In this document: positions 10,251 through 18,645 of the stretch, piece by piece | How the letters are laid out: each line of letters opens with the position of its first letter | Numbering within the stretch: the first letter of the stretch is position 1 | Assembly (NCBI GenBank): GCA_964058805.1 | Contig: CAXKVV010001399.1 | Location: 1-20,491 of the forward strand | Length of the DNA stretch: 20,491 nt | DNA from: Schoenoplectus triqueter | Lineage: Eukaryota; Streptophyta; Magnoliopsida; Poales; Cyperaceae | Direction: 5' to 3' | Notes under the pieces: model-generated | What the model was told of the DNA's origin: nothing | Databases searched by the model: none | The model's input: only the letters and a program-made list of their open reading frames with translations | Program-made: the position numbers and the translations under genes

Positions 10251-10576
10251 AATGTGCCAAAACGATTTTCTATTTTCTTTCATTTTTTAATTTTTTGTAT
10301 TGGATTATGCTTATATTTCATTTGTTTCTCTTCTTTTTACTTTTCTTTCTACTCAGTATTAACTCTTTTTCAATTTGATTTGAAAAATTATATAATAAAC
10401 TGAAGTTTAAAGATTTATTTATAATTTTTTCCCTGTTGATTGAGATTTTTATTTTGAATTTATTTAAAATGTCACAATTAAAATTATTAAAATTATTAAA
10501 ATAATCATTTTAAAGTGATTACTCCTCGTAGTACATTAATATATATGAAAGACTTGCAAGACCACTGCTACAGCTC
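10251..10576. other. AT-rich stretch, nothing recognised
   Basis: T-rich then A-rich DNA up to the left end of the next element. No ORF or repeat was seen. Confidence 0.5.
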
Positions 10577-12001
10577 TAGAGGTGGCGAGCAGGTCGGGGC
10601 GGGTTCGGATACGAACCAGTCGGGTCAGGTAAGTTTGATAAAAAAAATTGTCGAATCACGGGTTGGGGTCGGGTCAATTTGATCCGGATCGGATCAAATT
10701 TTGGGTCGAACATTATCGGTTTTTTTGGGTTTAGAGTCATTTCGGGTCGGGTTTCGATTTTATTAGTTCAGATCATCTCGAATTTCAGATTATTTGGGTT
10801 CAATTGGGTCGAGTTTCAGGTCATTTGATATCGGGTAATCTCGAATTTCGGGTTATTTCGGGTTGGAGTTTTTTTTTCTGATGTTTTATTTTGGGTCGGG
10901 TCAAATTTCGGGTCAGGTTGGATTTCGGATCGTCAGATTTAATTTTTCTTTTAAAATTTATTTTAGATAATGTTAGGTCTAGATTATTAATTATGTTATA
11001 ATTGATTTGACTTCTCAAATAATATGGATATGATTAATTAATTTAGGTCTAGTTAGATCAGTTTCAGTTCAATATTATCATTCATTTTATTAACAAACTG
11101 AAAACATACTACTTATGAAAATTCTGATTAGTAGACATTAATTTTTTAAGATAATTTTAATTTTTATGACATATAAATTTTAATTAATTAACATTATTAT
11201 TATGATTCAAAATGTATTTTTTATTTCGGTATAAATCCTATGTATATATATATAGAGAGAGAGATAATTTTTTAATTAAAATTATCAAAATTATATGTGC
11301 AACTGTTTTTACATGCTATATTGATAAAAATATTTGTTAATTTGTGTTAAAATAAACTGACATTCCATAATTATTTATGAAACTCGTGTTTAACTGGTTC
11401 TCCTTTAAATCCGTACTTAACCCGACCTCACTCAAAATAAACAAATAGTCAAGTACAAATTGAATTTATAAAGAAAATCTTAATATTTATACGATATAAT
11501 TTTAGAGTAATTAGATACATATATACAGTACGAATCGAGTGGGTCGAGTTTCAGGTTGTCTAATTTCGAGTCATCTCAGGTTTCGAGTTGTTCGGGTTCG
11601 GATCGGGTCGGGTTTCGGGTCATTTGATCTCAGATCATCTTGGGTTTCAGATCATTCAGGTTCAGCTCATGTCGAATTTCAGATTGTCTGATCTTGGATC
11701 ATCTCGGGTTTTCGGGTCGTTCGGGTTCGGATCGGGTCAATTTTCGGGTTGTCTGATCTCGGATCATCTCGAGTTTTGGTTCGTTCAGGTCTAGATCAGA
11801 TCAAGTGTGGATCAGTTTGATACAAAAATCAGATCGGATCAGATTCAAATCTGAGCGGATCAGACAGTTTCTCGGATCGAATCAGATCAGATTCAAATTT
11901 GAGCGGATCAGACAGTTTCTCGGATCGAATCAGATCAGATTCAAATTTGAGCGGATCAGACAGTTTCTCAGATCGGATCGGATCGGATTTTGCCACCTTT
12001 A
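10577..12001. mobile_element. hAT-like non-autonomous element with degenerate TCGGGT body
   Basis: The left end, TAGAGGTGGCGAGC, and the right end, which reads TAAAGGTGGCAAAATCC on the minus strand, share a TA(G/A)AGGTGGC terminal repeat. Plant hAT elements with a YAGGGGTGGCAAA end followed by GGGTCGGGT-type DNA are a known style. Both subterminal regions (10600-10935 and 11530-11990) consist of degenerate GGGTCGGGTT / GGATCGGATC words; the middle (10940-11525) is AT-rich. No transposase is present. The 8 bases outside the two ends do not match, so the insertion is old, or one end is not the true end. The ORFs inside are repeat artefacts. Confidence 0.55.
11833..11976. repeat. 48-bp tandem repeat, three copies
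   Basis: Three units start at 11833, 11881 and 11929, each containing AGATTCAAATTTGAGCGGAT and CAGACAGTTTCTC with few differences. The period is a multiple of three, which keeps a meaningless reading frame open (16-residue period). The repeat is part of the right subterminal region of the hAT-like element. Confidence 0.85.
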
Positions 12002-12401
12002 TTTAAATAATAGCTTAGCTCCTACATGTATTTTTATGGCTTTGTTGTCGCATCTATGAAGCAGCCTATCTTAGTACGTCCTTGACTGTAAGTCTTTAGT
12101 GTTGATCATCAATGATGCTTGTTGCGTATAAAATTATAAATTTGAGATTATTTTGTAGTGCTATGGATTATCTGTACAGACTTGAGAATTTAATATAGAA
12201 AAAGAAAAATCTCGGCCACTTGGATACTAAATAAAATTGCGAATCGAAGCAGATCATTGTTCAACTAATGATAATTAGTAATTGCAGAAGTTAATCTACC
12301 ATCTAGATTTCATGTTACTATTTTTCCTTTTCAAGCCACATTATTTGCTTGGCGTGAAAAAACCGGCTCGAGACAAAAAAAAAAAGGAAATAAAACTCCA
12401 T
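12002..12401. other. Unassigned intergenic DNA
   Basis: No ORF, terminal repeat or RNA gene recognised. The stretch ends in a poly-A run before the next foldback element. Confidence 0.5.
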
Positions 12402-12833
12402 ATATATAGAGTTAGACTATTATGAAAATATTTGCATTTCGAGCCCAAGTATATACGGCTCAAATATTATCGTAATACGTTCGAAATTCAAAATTATCAT
12501 TTTTATTAAATTCTTCATATCAAAATATTGAGGCATATAAAATTTTGGGGTATTTTGAGTTTTCTAAGTATTTGTTTTGGATTTTTGAAAATCAGCAACA
12601 ACAATTCAATATTTTATTATTATTTTAGTTCTGATTTTTAAAAATCCAAAATAAATACTTAGAAAACTTGAAATACCCCAAATTTTTGTATCGCCCAATA
12701 TTTTGATATGAAGAATTTAATGAGAATGAAATTTAAATTTCAAACGTATTACGATAAAATTTAAGCCGTATATATTTAAACTCAAAATGCAAATATTTTC
12801 ACAATAATCTAACTCTATGTGTGTATATATATA
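12402..12833. mobile_element. Large foldback (hairpin) MITE, about 430 bp
   Basis: Two arms of roughly 190 bases are inverted copies. The left arm starts AGAGTTAGACTATTATG (12408) and continues through GAAAATATTTGCATTT and ATTCTTCATATCAAAATATT. The right arm carries AATATTTTGATATGAAGAAT and AAATGCAAATATTTTCAC and ends AATCTAACTCT (12816). The centre is a short loop near 12594-12632. There is no coding capacity. The flanks are AT microsatellite, so the target duplication cannot be read. The structure fits a Mutator-like or other foldback MITE. Confidence 0.75.
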
Positions 12834-13004
12834 TAACTTTAGAACGTGATATCTTCTTATCGTTAAACACCTTTTAAGCATCTCTTTTGCGGCTACTTCT
12901 AAATGTAGTCACCTTTTTTTTTTCTCCTACATTGTATTTTTAGAAAAATATGAAGATCTTTGACAGCCAACCAATTACTTCAACAGTCGTTTTTAATATA
13001 CATG

Positions 13005-13521
13005 TAAGGATGACAATGAATTAGATAGATGAGCTATTTAAGCGACCAAAATTCATTGTGTATCCTGCCCGTTCATGTCAATAGATTTAAAATCACTAGC
13101 TTGACCGACCCATGAGTCATTCGCTCTCCACCCGATTCGGTCCTTCCTGACCTGCCAATTTCTTATTTAATTATTTTTATCTCATTGTTGTACAATTTTA
13201 TATGCATTTAGATATATAAATAGATCAATTGAAATCAAATAAAATTATATTAAAAACATGAAAATCATATTTATTTAATAAAAAAATTAAGAAACATATA
13301 CGATTAAATCTATATATAAACACATATTCATAAATTAAATATATGTATAACATTCCAGGCCGGATGGGTGAGTCTAATCTCAAACTCATACTCAATTCGG
13401 CCTGTCGGATGACTCAAGTCGGCTCTACTGATCACTCGCTCTCCGAACCAGACGAATTGATTGTTACACCAAGCATGAGTGAGATGGGTCTAGTGGGCAA
13501 CATACTAAATTGTCACCCCTA
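13005..13521. mobile_element. hAT-type MITE with 8-bp target duplication
   Basis: The element is 517 bases long. The left end TAAGGATGACAAT and the right end, reading TAGGGGTGACAAT on the minus strand, match at 11 of 13 positions. The perfect direct repeat TATACATG lies just outside both ends (12997-13004 and 13522-13529), the 8-bp duplication expected of hAT transposition. The subterminal parts are rich in words such as CCGACCCATGAG and GGCCGGATGGGTGAG; the centre is AT-rich. The 73-residue ORF inside (13343-13564) runs through the end of the element and is not a gene. Confidence 0.85.
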
Positions 13522-13618
13522 TATACATGACATATATTGTGATTTTGTTAGTTGCGGATTATGATTTTATTCTATTTGATAAAATAAAAGATGCTTATAT
13601 TTTCCATACTTTTTTATG

Positions 13619-14038
13619 GAGAAGAGATCTAGTGCCACTAGTTTTAATGATATATGATGTCATCAACTTATTTTTTATTTTATATTTTAAAATTTAATTC
13701 TTAAATTTTGAATTCAAATTATTGACCTTGTTCAGTTTTTATGATTGTAAATTTTATGATTTTGGAGGTTATTTTATATTAGATCAAATGATAACAAAAT
13801 GAATGAATCTAGTTAACTATAATTAATTAATTTTTATGTACTTATTTTGTTATCATTTGATTTAGTAAAAAAATGATCTTAAAAAATCATGAAATTTTAT
13901 AAGCATACATCAATTATAAAAATGAACAAAATTAATTGTTTGGATTCAAAATTTGTGTATTAAATTTTAAATATAAATTAAGAAAGTAAGTTGGTGGAAT
14001 TAGATATCATTTAGAATAATGACATTAGATACCTTCTC
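13619..14038. mobile_element. Foldback MITE, Mutator-like
   Basis: The arms pair over almost the whole length. GAGAAGAGATCTAGTG at the left answers CATTAGATACCTTCTC at the right, and AATGATAACAAAAT left of centre answers ATTTTGTTATCATT at right. The flanks are TTTTTTATG (13610-13618) and ATTTTTATG (14039-14047), a 9-bp duplication with one mismatch, which suits Mutator-like elements. There is no ORF. Confidence 0.75.
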
Positions 14039-14047
14039 ATTTTTATG

Positions 14048-14418
14048 TAGAGACGGATGTATGATTTTAGCCAGGGGTTAGTAATCAGATTGTAGTTTAT
14101 CGGATTCAAACCCATTAAATAATCAGATACTAAATAAAAATTAATAATTCAACATAAATTCTTATCTAATAAAAACTATCAAAATAATATCCTTTTATAT
14201 ATTAAAAATAATAAAAATATACAACTCAAAATAATAAATAACTAAACCGTTGAAGAAAATTTTTCTCTATGGAACTTCATATTTTGCAATTTTACATAAT
14301 TCTTTAATTATCCACGGTATTAAACAAAAAATTCTCAATAAAAGTAATCAAACATTTTAGGGCGGTTAAAATAAAATCCAAAGGGTTAGTAACAGTACCT
14401 TTACTACATTCGCCCCTG
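14048..14418. mobile_element. hAT-like MITE with 8-bp target duplication
   Basis: The left end TAGAGACGGATGTA and the right end, reading CAGGGGCGAATGTA on the minus strand, agree at 10 of 14 positions. The perfect 8-bp repeat TTTTTATG lies immediately outside (14040-14047 and 14419-14426). The element is 371 bases, AT-rich and non-coding. It abuts the foldback element and shares a flank repeat with it. Confidence 0.75.
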
Positions 14419-14426
14419 TTTTTATG

Positions 14427-14845
14427 TATATAAAGTATAATATATTCACTTTTCTTATTTTAAAAATAATAATTATTTTTATACGATTTCCGCATATAAC
14501 AAGTTAATAAGTCGTCGATGACTAGAGAATATAGAGAATTAGACTAAATGCATATATGAATATATGATAGTAGATCGATCTGACTGATGGCATGTACATA
14601 CTACATAATACACTGTACTAGGTAATTGAAGTCGATTGGCTAATGGGCTCTCTACCGAGAATATCATAGCAAGTATCTTTAGAAAGTGGCATCCAATGAT
14701 CTACATCTATTGTAATTATTTGCACGAATCCTTATTGATATTTTAAGGTAAACTACGGTGATACGTATTTCATAAAAAAAACATAAGTATGATCAAGTCT
14801 AAAAGATAACTGGTTGGTACAACTACAAGAACACCAAAAATAGAC
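14427..14845. other. AT-rich intergenic DNA, nothing recognised
   Basis: No ORF, repeat or regulatory feature could be supported in this stretch. Confidence 0.5.
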
Positions 14846-14848
14846 TAA

Positions 14849-15681
14849 AGGTTCGTTTAGCAAATCAAAGAATAACTTTTAAAGAGTGATAATTTTGAAA
14901 GACTAATAAAATAGTGTCATTTTAGAAGAGGGGTAGAAGAACAATATTCTTGATTGTTCAGAAGAGCGAAAATATCATTTGATAGTTGTTGATGAGAATA
15001 GTTAAATAATATAATAATATAATATAGTATAACTAAATAATAATTAAATAATCATAATCATAATCATAATCATAATCATAATAAATAATAATAATATAAT
15101 AATAATATAATCATAATTATAATATAATAATAAGTTATAATCATAATCATATAATAGTAATAAATAATTATAATCATAATCATGATAATAATAATAATAA
15201 ATAATAATAATCATGGTCATAATAATAATAATAATATAACCATAATCATAATATAATAATAATAAATATTATCATAATCATAATAATATAATAATAATAT
15301 ATAATCATAATTATAATAATATAATAATAAAAAATTATAATCATAAAAATATAATAATACTAACATTGATGATAAAATAATAATTAATAATAATCATAAT
15401 TATAAGATAATAATATAATATAATAATGATACTAAATAATATAATAATAATAATAATAATAATAAATTATAATCATAATATAATAATATAATACAACATA
15501 ATAAAATAATAATCGCTATTCCGACGAGAGCTAAACTGATATACCATCTATAGTTTGGTATACCGAATTATCACTCTTACACACTATTCTACTTAGTCTA
15601 AAATTCATTTGGGAAATTAATTCATCAGAATAACAATGTTATTCCTACTTTTTATTATTCCATGGAGTACCAAATGAACCC
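14849..15681. mobile_element. PIF/Harbinger-like MITE with expanded TAA/ATC interior
   Basis: The left end AGGTTCGTTTAGC and the right end, reading GGGTTCATTTGGTAC on the minus strand, form a short terminal repeat. Each is flanked by TAA (14846-14848 and 15682-15684), the 3-bp duplication typical of PIF/Harbinger. Subterminal hairpins include GAACAAT-ATTCTTG-ATTGTTC at 14939-14959. The 833-base length is mostly a low-complexity TAA/ATC core. No transposase is present. The short duplication could be chance in this AT-rich DNA. Confidence 0.55.
15000..15513. repeat. Low-complexity TAA / ATAATC array
   Basis: Imperfect runs of AATAAT, interspersed with ATAATC (for example AATCATAATCATAATCATAA near 15052), fill this block. 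It lies wholly inside the PIF/Harbinger-like element and probably grew after insertion. Confidence 0.85.
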
Positions 15682-15684
15682 TAA

Positions 15685-16690
15685 GAGAAGATAGTACAAA
15701 AAAGAACAAAAGCTTAGTCAACTACTAGATGCAATAAAGTAGATATGTAATGAGAATCGGTTAAATATTAATTATCAAAAAGAGTAATTAATATAGAACA
15801 ATAAATCGACAAATTTTCATAAGAAATTTAAACTTTATAAAATTGAAAAATGAAGAACCAAAGAATGCAAGTGCTAAAAAGTAAATAACACGAGGATTTT
15901 AACGGAGTTCGATTATAAAAAAATAATATTTTTGGAACTCACCTCACAAATGAAGCATCGAGTTATTACCAAAGAAATTATCTTACAACGAAGCCTTAGA
16001 TTTTTTACAATACTAGTACAAAAGACTAAAAGACAACAAATAAACAAAAGACTCAAATATTACTCGAGGCTCAAAAGAAAAAACTACAACAGAGAACAAA
16101 TTGAGTAACTCAATACTCAATTGTTCAAGCAATATAAGAACTAAAATAACTAGTCTTGTTAAACAAGATTAGATTTAGTTAGAATGCTCAAAAAGATCTC
16201 AAGTACGTGATCAGTATGTTCTTAGAAGATTAGAATATTTGGATGTTTCAGGTTAGAAATTGAGTGAACTGAGCAACCCTTTAAATATTATTCAGGAAAC
16301 TGAACAAATTGAGCATTGTCAAGTTAAGTCACTATTAATGGCTCATAAGCTTTTGCAATGACTTACCAATAACTGATAAAAAAAATAGAGATGTGATCTT
16401 GATTAATATTGAGAAATCTTGGCCTTTGATTCTGTAAGCCGTTACTAACGATTTATGAGCCATTGTAACGGCTCAGCCGTTAAACGGTTAGGAAGCATTG
16501 GTTCAATGTCACTCTCTGGTTTAAATGATAGATTCTGCGCCTTAGAAAATTTTGAGAGTTTGTTCTAAACCATTACCAACAACTCCAAGCCGTTACTAAC
16601 CATAGGAAATTAAATTTCCTCATAATTCGGTACTACAAGAATTTTAAAGTGATCCAATAAATCACATGCTATCCTGCACAGTAGAGGATC
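15685..16690. other. Gene-free region with strong internal inverted repeats
   Basis: No coding frame was seen, but several precise complementarities stand out. GAGTTC (15905-15910) pairs with GAACTC (15935-15940) around an A/T stem. GAACAAATTGAGT (16094-16106) pairs with ACTCAATTGTTC (16115-16126) around an 8-base loop. AATGGCTCATAA (16337-16348) is perfectly complementary to TTATGAGCCATT (16453-16464), and AGCCGTTAC (16437-16445) to GTAACGGCT (16465-16473). The last two pairs interleave in pseudoknot order. AAGCCGTTACTAAC recurs near 16591. Whether this is transcribed cannot be told. Confidence 0.45.
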
Positions 16691-16809
16691 AAAATTTTTA
16701 TTTTCATCATATCATATCATATAGTTGTCCTACTTTTGGAGTAGGTTGGAGGTTGGCTCATTCGTATTTTTTTTTATTTTAGAATTGTTTTTCTCATAGT
16801 CTAGTACGA

Positions 16810-17010
16810 TTGTGCGACCCTTTTTCGCGCGCCGCCGCACCGCCGCCGGGCGATGGGTTCTGCGGAAGAAGGACACGGAGATCCCTCCCGAGCGTGCATC
16901 TGATGGGTGTCGGCCGATTCGGCCGTTTAGAGATATTTGGATGCACATTCAGGGGGTTTTTTAGTGATTGTGAGTTCTTGTAGATTCCGGTGGGCGCAAG
17001 CCCCCACCGT
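16810..17010. other. GC-rich island with hairpins
   Basis: A sharp GC-rich patch (CGCGCGCCGCCGCACCGCC near 16827) is followed by the perfect hairpin CGGCCGA-T-TCGGCCG (16911-16925). A second hairpin at 16988-17009 reads CGGT-GGGC-GCAA-GCCC-CC-ACCG, that is, a GCAA (GNRA-type) tetraloop on a bulged stem. A minus-strand ORF of 72 residues (16948-16730, MCIQISLNGRIGRHPSDARS...) crosses the island. It shows no domain I recognise and may be chance in GC-rich DNA. The island could be the 5' part of a repeat or transcript that continues into the hairpin array. Confidence 0.4.
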
Positions 17011-17131
17011 TAATTACCCTGGGCTACGAACCTCGAGGCACCTCTGGATCTTTGAAAGAGAGAAGCAAATAGTATAGTTAAGAGATGGGCAAGTGGTCGT
17101 CTAAGTTTATAAAAAGGGATCTACGGAAGAT

Positions 17132-17725
17132 GAACCTACAAACAGATCGGTTCAATCTAGGGGGGGACAAAACCTACAAACAGATCGGTTTTATCCTATG
17201 GGGGACGAACCTACAAACAGACCGGTTCAGTCCATGCCACCTCGAGATGTAACCTTACCAACAGACCAGGTTAATCTCTTCATAGGGGGCTTGAGGTGAG
17301 TCTACATACAGACCGACTCGACCTCCGTTGATCTAGAAGATAAACCTACAAACAGACCGGTTCAATCTTAACTAGTCAACAACCAATCACACAAAATACA
17401 ACTCGAAGCACTGAGCCGGTTGACCTTGAGGTTGGTGAATCAGGAGAAGGGTGGCTATGGCCCACGTATTTCTTCTCACCGATCTTCTAGATCATGAATT
17501 CGTAGCACTAAGCCGATTCATAAACCTAGGAAACACAATTGCACACAATATTAAACCTGAAGCGCTGGGCCAGTTCAACATTGAGGCATGTGTTAGTGAA
17601 GGAACCTACCTACAGAACGGTTCACATTCACTGTTTTGTGGATGAATCTACCAACAGACCGATTCAATCTCACAGTCTCGGGAAGTGAGCCGGGAGACAA
17701 ACTCGTCGACGGACGAGTTCAGTCT
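17132..17725 (+). repeat. Array of stem-loop repeats with constant loops and covarying stems
   Basis: Nine units share the pattern arm, TACAAACAGACC-like centre, complementary arm. The inner arms are GAACC/GGTTC (17132-17153), AAAACC/GGTTTT (17169-17192), GAACC/GGTTC (17207-17228), TAACC/GGTTA (in 17244-17278), GAGTC/GACTC (in 17293-17325), AACC/GGTT (in 17337-17369), GAACC/GGTTC (in 17595-17622), GAATC/GATTC (in 17637-17674) and AACTCGTC/GACGAGTT (in 17695-17725). An outer stem of 3-6 pairs follows in each, separated by a bulge or mismatch: GAT/ATC, GGA/TCC, GGAC/GTCC, GAGAT/ATCTC, GAGGT/ACCTC, AAGAT/ATCTT, AGTGAA/TTCACT, GAT/ATC and AGAC/GTCT. A second family has the centre TCGAAGCACTGAGCCG with arms CAAC/GTTG (17399-17422), ATGAAT/ATTCAT (17494-17521) and TTAAAC/GTTCAA (17551-17578, one mismatch). 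The family is not recognised. Strand assignment is arbitrary. Confidence 0.75.
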
Positions 17726-17740
17726 TGCCAGCTCAAATGG

Positions 17741-18483
17741 TCATGAATTACTTGTTCATGACACCGAGTCATTAAGATGTCACTTCGCTCGGACATCGTA
17801 ATGTTCTTCATCTTCAAAGTCGACATATTTCTCCATGCTGATGTCGTAGCTTTGGTCAATCTTCAACGAGCGTCAAGATGTTCTTGTCTCGACTAATCAT
17901 CTTACGTGTTGCATTACTTGTGCAAAATTACTATGTAGCCCTACACCCCTTGTGTGAGCGTATTCAATCATGAGTTACTTGCTCATGGCAGCGAGTCATT
18001 AAGATGTCACCTCTCTAGGACATCGTAATGTTCTTCTTCTTCAGAGTCGACGTATATCTTCATGTTAGTATCGTAGCTCTGGTTATTCTTCATCAAACAT
18101 CAAAATGTTCCTGTCTCGATGTATCTTCTCAGGTTGCTATCGAAGCCTTAATCTTCTCACGTCAAGATGTTCTTGTCTCAACGCATTTTCTTCATATTGC
18201 TATCGAAGCCTTAATCTCCTCACGTCGAGATGTTCTTGTCTCAACGCATCTTCTTCATGTTGCTATCGAAGCCTTAATCTCCTCACGTCGAGATGTTCCT
18301 GTCTCAACGCATCTTCTTCATGTTGCTATCAAAGCCTTAATCTTCTCGCGTCAAGATGTTCTTGTCTCAACGTATCTTATTATTATTCATCAAATGTCAA
18401 GATATTCTTGTCTCGACATATCGTCCTAAATGTTGTGCAAATATTCTCATGTGGCTCCACACTCCTTGTGTGAACATTTTTTA
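17741..18483 (+). repeat. Two-unit direct duplication continuing the hairpin domain
   Basis: Unit 1 (17741-17968) and unit 2 (17969-18483) share the same order of segments: a hairpin around TTACTTG, then GAGTCATTAAGATGTCAC, GGACATCGTAATGTTCTTC, a CTTCATGTT-type segment, a core AAGATGTTCTTGTCTC, and an end like CACCCCTTGTGTGAGC or CACTCCTTGTGTGAAC. Unit 2 is longer because the last part has been multiplied as a 63-bp tandem repeat. Hairpins are kept between units: TCATGAA/TTCATGA in unit 1 becomes CATGAG/CTCATG in unit 2, and CATTA-A-GATGTC pairs with GACATC-G-TAATG in both. Confidence 0.75.
18134..18385 (+). repeat. 63-bp tandem repeat, four copies
   Basis: Copies start at 18134, 18197, 18260 and 18323, each beginning TTGCTATCGAAGCC or TTGCTATCAAAGCC and containing CACGTCGAGATG and TTGTCTCAACGCATC. 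The last copy is partial. Because 63 is a multiple of three, two overlapping plus-strand frames stay open (21-residue periods). Neither shows a recognised domain, and both are better read as by-products of the repeat. Confidence 0.85.
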
Positions 18484-18544
18484 TTCATCAAAATACACAA
18501 AGCCCATATAATATCTCTTATTATTATCTCTATTGTAAAGATGC

Positions 18545-18548
<4 letters not shown>

Positions 18549-18624
<76 letters not shown>

Positions 18625-18643
18625 TTATTATTATTATTATTTT
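18549..18643. repeat. (ATT)n microsatellite
   Basis: About 95 bases of nearly uninterrupted ATT/TTA triplets with one break (TATTTTATT near 18621). The long isoleucine-rich frame across it is not a gene. Confidence 0.95.
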
Positions 18644-18645
18644 GA

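Noticed and set aside
11588..12059. ORFs of 68 and 84 residues with periodic sequence
   Set aside because: They arise from the TCGGGT-type words and the 48-bp repeat of a transposon end.
17132..17725. CRISPR-like array of repeats and spacers
   Set aside because: Units vary in the arms and keep the centre, spacing is irregular, and the surroundings are a plant nuclear genome.
18430..18645. 71-residue isoleucine-rich ORF
   Set aside because: It is translation of an ATT microsatellite.
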